This document shows, one piece after another, positions 1 through 9,324 of a DNA stretch of 64,000 bases (positions within the stretch are counted from its first letter, which is position 1; each line of letters starts with the position of its first letter). The stretch comes from Chloroflexota bacterium (GTDB lineage: Bacteria; Chloroflexota; UBA6077; JACCZL01), in the NCBI GenBank assembly GCA_030447245.1, contig JAUJPG010000005.1, positions 90,049-154,048 on the forward strand. The letters run 5' to 3'. The notes beneath the pieces were generated by a model that saw only the letters and a list, made by a program, of their open reading frames with translations, was not told where the DNA came from and made no database searches. The position numbers were made by a program, and so were the translations under genes.

Positions 1-52
1 AAAGTATACCCGCTACCGTTGGCCTGGCGGAGCGGCGCGACCACCCTCACCA

Positions 53-1870
53 TTACTGGCGGGACTCAGGGTCGTCGTCCACCAGACCATCGGGCGCTCC
101 GTTCTCTTCGGGGCGAGTTGGTGACTGAAGCTCCGCGGGGGTATCGAGGAATCTAAGCGGCCCGCCGAACAATCGCACGGCGGCACGCACAACGGGGTCC
201 TCCATGGCCGTCTCATCGCCGCTTCGCCCGGCTGCCGGCGCCGCTGCATCGGCCTCATCGAACATCCGAACGCTGACGGGCCGTTTCAGAATCCTGCCCA
301 GCTCGCGCTCCAGCGTCATTCGGCGCTCTCGCCCCTCCACGAAGGCGCGGAGGCTCGGGTCCAGTCTGAGCAGCAAGGTCTGCCCGTCAACGCCGAGCAG
401 AGCACACTGGTAGAACCAGGATCGGTCCAGGCGGGCGGCCGCGATCTCCGCCTGGATCCGGGGCCATCGGTCGCGCAGGTCTGCCGCGTCGAGCGGCGAG
501 TCGGCCGGCGTACTCTGGCACGCCGTGGGGGGCTCGGCCAGGGCATTCTTCTCCACGTCGCTGCGATTCGGCCTGGTTCTCGTACCCTCCGCCCCGCGTG
601 GCGGCGGGAAGGTGGCCCTCCCGCTCGCGGGCGTTTCTGCCATCGACGCGGGCGCGTCTTGCTGTTGAGCGCCGTCCACCTCCTGACCAGTCCCGCTTGT
701 AGGCCTCGGCTCGGCGGTTCTGGGCTCGGCTGCCGCCGGGATGGCAACGAAGCGCGGTGACGGCACAGGCCCTGCGTCTGGCGGGTCCTGGCCGGCCAAA
801 AGGATGAGCTCGACCTGGATCATCAGCTGTCCTGGGTCGCGGAAGCGGGCCATTGCGTCACCAAAGCCGCCGACGAGCGCGCGCAGCCGTCCCGCCTCCC
901 AGGCGGTCACGCGCTCTTCAAGCCAGGCGATCTCCTCGGTCGGAAAATCGACCAGGAGCGCGCTCCTGGCGCCATAGCGCAGCAGGAGTAGCGCCCGCAG
1001 ATACGCGAGCGCATCTGAGACGTAGACTCGCAGGTCGGTTCCCCGTTCCACGGCGGCGCTCAGCTCTTCGACGGCTTCGCCAGGGCGGTCATCTTCGAGC
1101 GCGAGCAGGAATGGACGGATCGTCTCGAGCCCGGCCAGGCCAAGCACCTCGCGCGCCTCGGCGGCGTCGATCCGATCGCTGGAGAAGGCGCGAAGCTGGT
1201 CAAGCAGCCCGATCGCGTCGCGCATCCCACCTCGGGCCGCGCGCGCCAGCCAGGCCAGGACGGTCGGCTCAACATCGATCCGTTCCTGACGAGCGATCGC
1301 CGCCAGACGGTCACGGATGTCGACCGCTGAGATGCGGTGGAAGTCGAACCTCTGGCAGCGCGACAGGACGGTTGCGGGAACTTTGTGCGCCTCGGTTGTG
1401 GCGAGGACCAGGATGGCGTGGGGCGGCGGCTCTTCGAGCGTCTTGAGCAACGCGTCCCACGCCGGCTGAGTGAGCTGGTGAGCCTCGTCCAGGATGTACA
1501 CACGGTAGCGCGCCTCTCCGGGCGCGTAGTTGATCTTGTCGCGAAGATCCCGGACGTCGTCTATGCCACGGTTGGACGCGGCGTCCATCTCGATCAGGTC
1601 GAGGGCGCTGCCCTCATTCGCCGACACGCAGATCGCGCACCGCTCATCGGGCGCACCGTCTCGCGGGTCGAGGCAGTTGACCGCCTTGAACAGCAGTCGC
1701 GCCATCGTCGTCTTCCCGGTGCCGCGCGGGCCAGCGAACAGGTACGCGTGGGCCAGCGTGCCCTGCAAAACCGCGTTGCGAATCGTCTGGACGACGTGCT
1801 GTTGGCCGACGACGTCCGCAAACGTCCGCGGCCTCCAGGCGAGGTAAAGCGCGCGGTCGGCTTGGGCCAC
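53..1870 (-). CDS. dnaX: DNA polymerase III subunit gamma/tau
   Basis: Protein YLAWRPRTFADVVGQQHVVQTIRNA, Walker A GPRGTGKTT, C-x-C zinc module, DEAHQLTQPAWDALLKTLEEPPPH, SRCQRFDF; GTG start. Confidence 0.96.
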   Translation of the reverse strand: MAQADRALYLAWRPRTFADVVGQQHVVQTIRNAVLQGTLAHAYLFAGPRGTGKTTMARLLFKAVNCLDPRDGAPDERCAICVSANEGSALDLIEMDAASNRGIDDVRDLRDKINYAPGEARYRVYILDEAHQLTQPAWDALLKTLEEPPPHAILVLATTEAHKVPATVLSRCQRFDFHRISAVDIRDRLAAIARQERIDVEPTVLAWLARAARGGMRDAIGLLDQLRAFSSDRIDAAEAREVLGLAGLETIRPFLLALEDDRPGEAVEELSAAVERGTDLRVYVSDALAYLRALLLLRYGARSALLVDFPTEEIAWLEERVTAWEAGRLRALVGGFGDAMARFRDPGQLMIQVELILLAGQDPPDAGPVPSPRFVAIPAAAEPRTAEPRPTSGTGQEVDGAQQQDAPASMAETPASGRATFPPPRGAEGTRTRPNRSDVEKNALAEPPTACQSTPADSPLDAADLRDRWPRIQAEIAAARLDRSWFYQCALLGVDGQTLLLRLDPSLRAFVEGRERRMTLERELGRILKRPVSVRMFDEADAAAPAAGRSGDETAMEDPVVRAAVRLFGGPLRFLDTPAELQSPTRPEENGAPDGLVDDDPESRQ

Positions 1871-1897
1871 GACGCTAGTATACGGCGAGAAGCCGCC

Positions 1898-2722
1898 TCA
1901 TTCCCTGGCTCCCTCTTCCACCGGCAGGGCCGGAGTCTGAGGTGCGGACGGGTGGGATTCACCGGCCTCACTTCGGAGCCGGGCGATCAGATCCGGCGAG
2001 CGCAGCCGACGCTCGGTGTGCCGCTCGGCCAGGTCTCGCAGGACGCGGTCCACTTCGCGGGCGACCGGTTCGGCAAGGCGTAAGCGGACGGTTCCTGGCG
2101 GACCGCTCCGCTGCAGGTGGCGCAGCACCTTGAGGACGTCCGAGGCGATTGGGCGGGCACTTGCCTCGCCGGGACCGCAGCGCGGACAGAGCGCCCCACC
2201 GAGCATTGCGCTAAACGCGTTCAAGCCAGGCCGGAGCTCTTCGCGGCAAAGCAGGCAGACCGCAAGTGACGGGCGAAATCCGACGATCCCGAGTAACGCC
2301 AGGGAGTAATGGTCGACTACCAACCGCGGATCCAGCGCAACTTCCAAGGCGCTGAACGTCTGCAGGAGCAGGTCGAACATCTCCGGCTGCTCGGCCTGAT
2401 CCTCGGTCAGCACGTCCGCCAACTCGGCCACCAGGTACGCGTGCGACGTGCGGGTCAGATCCTCCCGGAGGGCTCGAAACGGGTTCCGAGCCTCGGCCTG
2501 GGTGATCACGTCCAGGTCGCGTCCGTTGGCCACCTGGAGCTCGGCGTGGGTAAATAGCTCCAGGTGACCTGCAAGACGGCTCGTCGTCCGGCGGCTTCCC
2601 TTAGCGATCGCCCTGAGCTTGCCCCGCTCGCGCGAGAACAGAACCAGAATTCGGTCGGCCTCGCCGAAGTCATGGCGCCGCAGGACGACAGCCTCGCAGC
2701 GGTAGGAGCGGGGTCTAGGCAT
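1898..2722 (-). CDS. recO: DNA repair protein RecO
   Basis: N-terminal OB-like YRCEAVVLRRHDFGEADRILVLFSRERGKLRAIAKGSRR and zinc-finger CLLCREEL...CPRCG. Confidence 0.92.
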   Translation of the reverse strand: MPRPRSYRCEAVVLRRHDFGEADRILVLFSRERGKLRAIAKGSRRTTSRLAGHLELFTHAELQVANGRDLDVITQAEARNPFRALREDLTRTSHAYLVAELADVLTEDQAEQPEMFDLLLQTFSALEVALDPRLVVDHYSLALLGIVGFRPSLAVCLLCREELRPGLNAFSAMLGGALCPRCGPGEASARPIASDVLKVLRHLQRSGPPGTVRLRLAEPVAREVDRVLRDLAERHTERRLRSPDLIARLRSEAGESHPSAPQTPALPVEEGARE

Positions 2723-2728
2723 CGCGGA

Positions 2729-3475
2729 TCACTCGCGCGGACGTCTGGCGTCCGAGCGGTTCGATTGGCCCAACTTCGGCCTGTGGCGAGGCCGTCTCGT
2801 GCCACTGGCGGTCTTCGCACCGGGTGTGCGGGCACCGTGGCCCGAGCCCGGTGACTCGTCGTCCGTCACCTCCGGGTCTTCCATGCCCGGCAACAACTCG
2901 ATCGTCATGACCCCGCGCTCCGGCGCAATCGCCTTGACCACCGACTTGATCGCCGGTATCAGCAGCTCGCCGCGGCCTGTCTGGACGACGTAGACGTCGT
3001 TCGCACCGGTCTCCAGGATGTCCTTCACGGTGCCGAGCTCCCGTCCGTCAACCGTCTGAGCACGAAGTCCGATGATCTGGTGCCAATAGTAGCGACCGCG
3101 CGGCAGCCTCCATGCCTCGGGCTCGGGCACCTGAATCAGCGCGCCGCGTAGCGCGGTGGCTGCGTCGCGATTGGCAATGCCTTCGACCTGCAGGAGGAGC
3201 TGAGCTCCCTGAGCGCGCGGCACGATCCGCGCCGAGATCACCGTTCGTGGGACCGGGGGCTCTCCGGCGGTCGTCTTGCCACTCGGGCTGAAGTAGAGCG
3301 TCCGAGTCTTGCGAAACCGCTGGGGGAATTCGCTCACGATCTCGCAGACGAGCTCGCCGCGGGTCCCATGCGCCCGGACGACCCGCGCGACTGCGAGAAA
3401 GAGCGGGCGGGCGACCTGAGGCCGCGGCGCGTGCGCTTCTCCCGAGTAGGAAGCGAGATCCGGCTCCTCAGTCAC
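2729..3475 (-). CDS. rimM: Ribosome maturation factor RimM with basic C-terminal extension
   Basis: ARVVRAHGTRGELVCEIVSEFPQRF, YYWHQIIGLRAQTVDGRELGTVKDILETGANDVYVVQ, ELLIPAIKSVVKAI. Confidence 0.92.
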   Translation of the reverse strand: MTEEPDLASYSGEAHAPRPQVARPLFLAVARVVRAHGTRGELVCEIVSEFPQRFRKTRTLYFSPSGKTTAGEPPVPRTVISARIVPRAQGAQLLLQVEGIANRDAATALRGALIQVPEPEAWRLPRGRYYWHQIIGLRAQTVDGRELGTVKDILETGANDVYVVQTGRGELLIPAIKSVVKAIAPERGVMTIELLPGMEDPEVTDDESPGSGHGARTPGAKTASGTRRPRHRPKLGQSNRSDARRPRE

Positions 3476-3513
3476 CCTTCGCCCCCGCGAAGTACATCCG
3501 GGCGCGCCGCTCC

Positions 3514-3741
3514 CTAGAGGACGTCGACGTCGACCCGTTCGCCGTGGCGCGTGGCCGCGGCCTTCACGACGGTTCTGATCGCGCGGATGACTTTGCCCTG
3601 GCGACCGATGATCTTGCCGACGTCCTCTTCCGCGACGGTCAATTCGTAGACCGTCGTCCGACCGCCATCGGCCTCCTCCACCAGGACCGCATCTGGCTGG
3701 TTGACCAGCGCCTTGGTGAGATACTCAACCAACTCGCGCAT
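3514..3741 (-). CDS. khpA: KH-domain RNA-binding protein (KhpA/YlqC family)
   Basis: 75 aa, KH motif VGKIIGRQGKVIRAIRTVVKAAA; located between rpsP and rimM. Confidence 0.92.
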   Translation of the reverse strand: MRELVEYLTKALVNQPDAVLVEEADGGRTTVYELTVAEEDVGKIIGRQGKVIRAIRTVVKAAATRHGERVDVDVL

Positions 3742-3765
3742 ATCGTGAGTTTCCGCCCTGAACGC

Positions 3766-4197
3766 CTAGGCGGATGCCGGCTCGGCCTCGGTGGTTGCAC
3801 CGGCCTCGCCAGCCCCAAGGGCGCCGCCTTCGGTCGCGTCGGTCTCTTGCGTGACCGGCGCAGCCTCTTCTGCGTCAGGCAATGGCGCGGCCCCTGCCGC
3901 CGGAGCCGTGCTCGGTGCGGGTTCGGCCGATCGGGCGGGCGGTGGTACTGGTCTGGCCTCGATGATCCCCTCGCGGGCGAGCAGTCGCGCGACGCGCTCG
4001 GTTGGCTGGGCACCGTGGCCGATCCACCGCTGGGCCTTGTCGCCGTCGATGCGGACCGTGGCCGGTTCAGTCAGTGGGTCGTAGAACCCAATAATCTCGA
4101 TGTACTTCCCGTCGCGCGGGGCAGTGTGCTCCGTCACGACGACACGATAGTTGGGCCGCTTGCGGGCGCCGGTGCGGCGCAGCCGAATCTTCAGCAC
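3766..4197 (-). CDS. rpsP: 30S ribosomal protein S16 with long Ala/Glu/Pro-rich C-terminal tail
   Basis: VLKIRLRRTGARKRPNYRVVVTEHTAPRDGKYIEIIGFYDPLTEPATVRIDGDKAQRWIGHGAQPTERVARLL; GTG start at 4197 (ORF track begins 9 codons upstream). Confidence 0.95.
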   Translation of the reverse strand: MLKIRLRRTGARKRPNYRVVVTEHTAPRDGKYIEIIGFYDPLTEPATVRIDGDKAQRWIGHGAQPTERVARLLAREGIIEARPVPPPARSAEPAPSTAPAAGAAPLPDAEEAAPVTQETDATEGGALGAGEAGATTEAEPASA

Positions 4198-4261
4198 AGA
4201 ATCCTCGCTTGTTCCTCGCCGCATGAATATGAGCGCACAGACCGTCTGGTGTTCGCCCCGA

Positions 4262-4291
4262 ACGATACTCGCTCCAGGAGAGAAACGTCAA
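4262..4291 (-). promoter_or_regulatory. Putative sigma70-type promoter of the rpsP operon
   Basis: Minus strand TTGACG-N18-TATCGT upstream of rpsP. Confidence 0.4.
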
Positions 4292-4712
4292 CTTGGCGGG
4301 GACGAAGCACGCGGCCGGCAGGCGCGCTATGTCGGCCGATACCGCTCCCGTTCGGGGAGCACGGGAACCTCACGGGCGCGCCGGGCATGCTCGGCTAATG
4401 GGTGCCAGTCGTCTTTTTCCACTTCGCATACACTACGATCATCCCCGGGTCGTCCTGACCGGCTTGTTCTGCAGGGGCTATCGCCGCTCCCCTCTTGGTG
4501 CGCTCGCCCCACTGGCTGTGTGCCAATGTCTCGCCGCTGACCCAGGCCTCCACCGGCCCCGCGTGCTGGCGCGGCTGCGCCCCGGAACTCGATGGCGCGA
4601 CCGCCCGCGAGGATTTCCTGCGCCGTCATGCACGCGGCGGCGATACTCTGGCTGCGCCTCCGAGATTCGGCCGGCCGGCTCGACACGGTAAGCCCAACCG
4701 GAACATGGAACA

Positions 4713-5723
4713 TTGTCTCGACCCACGACGAACCTGCTGCTGCTGACGCTGGTGCTGGCTCTGGCGCTGAGCGGCCTGGCCGGTTGGATACTGCCCGAAC
4801 CGGCCGCGCTCGGCTGGTACGAGTTGCACCGCGCCAGCGGGACGGCGCTTCTCGTGGTGTTGGTCTGGAAGTACGGGATCGCGCGGCAGTCGCTGCTACG
4901 GCGGCTCGGCGCCCGGCCCCCAGACCGCTCAGTCATTGCCGGCCTGCTCGCCGCCGTGGCCCTCGCCGGGAGCATCGGATTCGGCCTTGCCTGGACACTC
5001 CAGCTAGCATCGTTCGAGGCGCTCTGGGGGTATTCACCCCTCAACATCCACGTCCAGCTCGGTCTTGTGCTAGTTCTCCTGTTGGGCTGGCACGTGTTGC
5101 GGCGCCGGGAGCACAACCCAGACAGACGGGACCTGTGGGGTCGGCGTAACGCCCTCCGGCTGATCGGGCTCGGGGCAGCGACGGCGCTGTCCTGGCGCGG
5201 ACTCGAGTCGGCGGCAGGCGCGCTCGCCCCGGCGGGCTCGCGGCGCCCGAGCGGGTCCAAACACGCCGGATCGTTCACCGCGAACGACTATCCCGTGACC
5301 ATTTGGACGCTCGACCGCGTGCCAGAACTCGATGCCGCGACCTGGCAGCTCAGCGTCAGTGGCAAGGTGGCCACGCCTGCCCTGTTGTCCTACGCCCAAC
5401 TCGCGCACCTGCCACGTCAGGAGGCGTCGGTCGTGCTGGATTGCACCGGCGGGTGGTGGAGCGAGCAGATTTGGAGCGGCGTCTCGGTCGGCGATCTGCT
5501 CGCCGCTGGCGGGGCTGACCCCTCGGCGCGCACGGTCGACGTCGTCTCGGTGACTGGCCACCGCTGGACCTTCCCACTGAACGAGCTGCGCGGCGCGATC
5601 CTGGCGACCCACGTCGGCGGCGAGCCACTCTCTCCGGGGCACGGCTACCCCGTTCGGCTGGTCGCCCCTAATCGCCGTGGCTTCCAGTGGATCAAGTGGG
5701 TCGCCAGGATCGAGGTCGCCTGA
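4713..5723 (+). CDS. Membrane-tethered molybdopterin-dependent oxidoreductase (sulfite oxidase/MsrP-like domain fused to N-terminal cytochrome b-type TM domain)
   Basis: N-terminal TM helices with His residues (ELHRASG, NIHVQLG, GWHVLRRREH) followed by VVLDCTGGWWSEQIWSGVSVGDLL, a Mo-ligand-Cys-type motif; TTG start uncertain. Confidence 0.82.
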   Translation: MSRPTTNLLLLTLVLALALSGLAGWILPEPAALGWYELHRASGTALLVVLVWKYGIARQSLLRRLGARPPDRSVIAGLLAAVALAGSIGFGLAWTLQLASFEALWGYSPLNIHVQLGLVLVLLLGWHVLRRREHNPDRRDLWGRRNALRLIGLGAATALSWRGLESAAGALAPAGSRRPSGSKHAGSFTANDYPVTIWTLDRVPELDAATWQLSVSGKVATPALLSYAQLAHLPRQEASVVLDCTGGWWSEQIWSGVSVGDLLAAGGADPSARTVDVVSVTGHRWTFPLNELRGAILATHVGGEPLSPGHGYPVRLVAPNRRGFQWIKWVARIEVA

Positions 5724-5729
5724 ACACCA

Positions 5730-7445
5730 TCAGTCGCCATTCAGGCGGAGGTCGCGCACGGCGAGTGGCACGGCGTCGCGCGACGCGAGCGACGGCCCGA
5801 GCAGGAACGTGCTGCCGTTATCGAAGCGAAGCATGTCCACACGACTGAGATCGAGGACGAAAATCGAACGGTAGCCAGTCGCGATCGTCTCGACAAGCGC
5901 CTCCTGCTGCACGAGCGAGCGGGCAAGCTGGGGGTCCAGGATGATCGCCCAGCGGGCACCGAACGGTCGCGGGAGCGTCCGGCGTGCACGAGTCAGTCCC
6001 TCGACCGAGTAGTCAGTCGTTCCGTCGTACGCGGTGAACAGCCATCCGAAGCGGTCGCGGCGGTCGCGCCCGAGGCCGTAGACCCGGTACTTCGGCAGGT
6101 AATAGCCAGCGTGGCGGAAGCTTCCCCAGGGGCTCGCCTCAGCCAGCACGATCGCGTCGACCGGACCGAAACCCGCGACAAACGGCGGGATCTCGCTCCA
6201 GAAGCGGTCGTTGTCGCGGACGTCGACCATCGCCGCCGCGATCGGGTCGGCCAGCAAGGCGTGCGCCGTGGCGGGCGCGTGGAGGACGGTGGCGACGTTC
6301 GCACCGGTCAGAACGGCGACCAGACAGGCTGTGACAACGCCATGGGTCAACCAGCGTGGGCCGGTCAGGCGCTGGCTCAGACCCTGCCCGAGCGCCTCGA
6401 CGTAGACCGCCAACACTAGACAGAGGGCCGGCAGGACCAGCAGTAAGTAGCCGACCTGGCCAATGTGGCCGAAGACGAAAACTGCCATGGCTGGGCCGGC
6501 CCACAGCCCGAGCATCGCCCACTGGCCGCGACCCAGCCGCCGTCCGGCCGGGCTGCGCCGCGCCAGGCTGAACGCGAATACGAGCACGCTCAGGTTCAGT
6601 CCAACCAACAGGCCGATGCCGACCTGAGCCAGGTTGCCGAGCACGGCCCCGAGTCCGCCGTAGACGACGGAGGTCCGCTCGCCGACGAACAGAAACAGCT
6701 CCAGGGCCGTCCGCGCATACTGGATTGGCCCCCCGGAGAGGTACACTAGCGGCGCCACCCAGAGCAGGCAGGTCCCGCCGAGCGCGAGCAGCCCATGGAC
6801 GAGCGGCCGGCGCCCAACCCGAAGCGCGGCGAACAGCCACAGGGGCAGCAGCAGCAGCAGCGTCGACTGGCGCACGCCGCCGGCCAGCCCGAGGACGAAC
6901 GCCGACCAGAGGACCGCGCCGGCGCTCCCGGTCTTGATCGCCCGCCAGCACAACCAGGCGACGAGTAGCAGGAAGAACGCCTCGACGGCGTACGTCAGGG
7001 CGACCACGCTGTAGTACCAGAGCAGCGGCGAACCGGCGAACAGCGCCGCGGCGACGAGCGCGGTGGCCGTACCTACCATCTCGCGACCGAGCAAGTACAA
7101 CAAGGCGACCGCCAGGCTGCCGGCCACCAGGCTGGTGACGACGAAGGCGGAGTTCGCGTCGCCAGTCAGCCAGGCGAGAAGTCGTCCCCAGCCGACGTAC
7201 AGGATGTAGCCCGGAGGATGCGGTTGATGACGCTCCAGGTCGAACGATCGAGTCGCCAGGGCAAACTGCACGGCATCCCAGTTGACCAGCGCGCTGGAGG
7301 CGAATGGGATCCGGAGCAGCAGTGAGAGGCCAAACAGCCCGATCGCCGGTAGGGCCGCACCGGCCGCAGGATGAGCCGCGACCCAGGTCCGGAATCGTCG
7401 CGAGTGCCCGCGAACGGGTTCCAGACGTCCGCCAAGCCCTATCAT
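5730..7445 (-). CDS. Glycosyltransferase family 39-like (ArnT/PMT-type) multi-pass membrane protein
   Basis: Multi-TM; NWDAVQFALATRSFDLERHQPHPPGYILYVGWGRLL; likely start M at 7445. Confidence 0.75.
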   Translation of the reverse strand: MIGLGGRLEPVRGHSRRFRTWVAAHPAAGAALPAIGLFGLSLLLRIPFASSALVNWDAVQFALATRSFDLERHQPHPPGYILYVGWGRLLAWLTGDANSAFVVTSLVAGSLAVALLYLLGREMVGTATALVAAALFAGSPLLWYYSVVALTYAVEAFFLLLVAWLCWRAIKTGSAGAVLWSAFVLGLAGGVRQSTLLLLLPLWLFAALRVGRRPLVHGLLALGGTCLLWVAPLVYLSGGPIQYARTALELFLFVGERTSVVYGGLGAVLGNLAQVGIGLLVGLNLSVLVFAFSLARRSPAGRRLGRGQWAMLGLWAGPAMAVFVFGHIGQVGYLLLVLPALCLVLAVYVEALGQGLSQRLTGPRWLTHGVVTACLVAVLTGANVATVLHAPATAHALLADPIAAAMVDVRDNDRFWSEIPPFVAGFGPVDAIVLAEASPWGSFRHAGYYLPKYRVYGLGRDRRDRFGWLFTAYDGTTDYSVEGLTRARRTLPRPFGARWAIILDPQLARSLVQQEALVETIATGYRSIFVLDLSRVDMLRFDNGSTFLLGPSLASRDAVPLAVRDLRLNGD

Positions 7446-7480
7446 CGACGCAGGCACCGGCGTGGAGGAGTGGATTGCCC

Positions 7481-8422
7481 GTGAGCAGCGGTTCGGCCTC
7501 GCATGAACGTTCGGCGCCCCATCTCGCCTCACGGACCCAGCCGGAGGCGGCGTTGCTGGTGGCCGTCGTTCAGTCGCTCCGCCCGAAGCAGTGGAGCAAA
7601 AACCTCCTGGTCTTTGTCGGCCTGACGTTCACCTACAACCTGCGCAACGAGTCCATGCTCGCCGCGGCGGTTGGTGCCTTCATCGTCTTCTGCGCGCTGT
7701 CCAGCGCCGGCTATCTGTGGAACGATCTCCGAGATCGGCCCGCCGACCGCCTCCACCCGGCCAAGAAGCAGCGGCCGATCGCTTCGGGGCGATTGCCGGC
7801 CAGGATCGCCGCTGCTGTCGCCTTTGCCCTCGCCGCGGGGGCGCTTGCCGTCGCCTTCGCGCTGCGCCCGTCGTTCGGCATGGTGGCAGCCCTGTACCTG
7901 GGCCTGACGGTCTGCTACAGCCTGTGGCTCAAACATCTTGTCCTCATTGACATTTTTTCGATTTCGGCCGGCTTCGTGCTGCGCGCCGTCGGCGGAGCGG
8001 TCGTGATCGGGGTGCCGGTTTCGCCGTGGCTGTATGTCTGCACCGTGCTCGGGTCGCTCCTGCTGGCGCTAGGCAAACGGCGCCACGAGCTTGAGCTGCT
8101 CGCCGCGGAGGCGGCCGGCCACCGCCGTAACCTGGGCCAGTATACCCTGGAGCTGGTCGACCAGTTGATCCTGATCGTCGCTTCGGCGACGCTGATGGCC
8201 TACTCGCTGTACACCTTCTCGGCGGAGAACCTGCCCCGAGATCACTCGATGATGCTGACGATCCCACTGGTCCTCTACGGCATCTTCCGCTACCTGTACC
8301 TGCTCCGCGTCAAGCGCCAGGGCGGGGCGCCCGAGGACATGCTGCTCTCCGACGCCGGCCTGCTTGGCACCTCGGTCGCCTGGGTCCTCCTCTCGATCGC
8401 GATCCTGTACCTCCGGCATTAG
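7481..8422 (+). CDS. UbiA-family prenyltransferase, decaprenyl-phosphate phosphoribosyltransferase-like
   Basis: LRPKQWSKNLLVFVGLTF, NDLRDRPADRLHPAKKQRPIASGRLP aspartate-rich motif; GTG at 7481. Confidence 0.85.
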   Translation: MSSGSASHERSAPHLASRTQPEAALLVAVVQSLRPKQWSKNLLVFVGLTFTYNLRNESMLAAAVGAFIVFCALSSAGYLWNDLRDRPADRLHPAKKQRPIASGRLPARIAAAVAFALAAGALAVAFALRPSFGMVAALYLGLTVCYSLWLKHLVLIDIFSISAGFVLRAVGGAVVIGVPVSPWLYVCTVLGSLLLALGKRRHELELLAAEAAGHRRNLGQYTLELVDQLILIVASATLMAYSLYTFSAENLPRDHSMMLTIPLVLYGIFRYLYLLRVKRQGGAPEDMLLSDAGLLGTSVAWVLLSIAILYLRH

Positions 8423-8541
8423 AGCGGAACTTGCGTCCAGCTCCATGAACCCTTCCCCCGCCCCCGCCCCGTGATGGAGGGGGCCCGAGGGGAGGTTTGT
8501 ACCGATCGCGCTACAGGCCCATGCTATGATCCAGAGCTCTG

Positions 8542-9237
8542 ATGCACCGTTACAGCCCGCGCGACATCCTGGTCCTAGCCGGCATCGCGCTGCTGTTCCT
8601 CTGGCAGCTTGCGCCAGGCTTACTGGGCGACCCGCGCCGGCTGCTCGTCTTCGCCGGCGCGATCATCCTGGCGATCACGGTCCACGAGTTCAGCCACGCG
8701 TTGGCCGCCCACCTGTTGGGTGATCACACGCCTGCGTCGATGGGTCGGCTGACGCTCAACCCACTCGCCCACCTCGACCCGATGGGCACGGTCCTGTTGT
8801 TCATCGCCCAGTTCGGGTGGGGCAAGCCCGTCCAATTCAACCCGTACAACCTGCGGATCAATCCGGCGGTCGGCTCGGCGGCCGTGTCGTTCGCCGGCCC
8901 GTTGTCGAACATCCTGCTGGCGATGCTGCTGACGCTGGTGGCCCGCTACACGATCACGCCCGGGCCGCTCGAGCGCGAGATTCTCAGCGCCGCGATCAGG
9001 ATTAATATCGGCCTGGCCGCGTTCAATTTGCTGCCGATCCCACCGCTCGACGGCTTCGGCGTGCTCGAAGGCGTCCTCCCGCGGCAGTTTGGCCGCGTGC
9101 TGGAGCCACTGCGGGCGTATGGGCCGTTCATCCTGCTGGCCCTGGTCTTCCTCCCCAGTCTTGGCGGCCCCAACGTGATCGGCGCCTTGATGGGTCCAAT
9201 CCTGGGGGCGATCACGACCTTGGTACGTGGAGTCTAG
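8542..9237 (+). CDS. Site-2 protease family (M50) metallopeptidase
   Basis: VHEFSHALAAHLLGDHTPASMGRLTLNPLAHLDPMG, NLLPIPPLDGF. Confidence 0.92.
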   Translation: MHRYSPRDILVLAGIALLFLWQLAPGLLGDPRRLLVFAGAIILAITVHEFSHALAAHLLGDHTPASMGRLTLNPLAHLDPMGTVLLFIAQFGWGKPVQFNPYNLRINPAVGSAAVSFAGPLSNILLAMLLTLVARYTITPGPLEREILSAAIRINIGLAAFNLLPIPPLDGFGVLEGVLPRQFGRVLEPLRAYGPFILLALVFLPSLGGPNVIGALMGPILGAITTLVRGV

Positions 9238-9324
9238 GCGCCATGGACCACCGACGACCGACGACCGACGACCGGTGGTTCCTGCGCCTGCCGTCCGCTC
9301 TCGTGCGTCAGGAGGTGTAGGGCA

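Noticed and set aside
8443-8500. CCTTCCCCCGCCCCC...GGGGGCCCGAGGGGAGG inverted-repeat-like segment
   Set aside because: Pairing is imperfect and largely homopolymeric C/G; may be a weak terminator but not strong enough to call.
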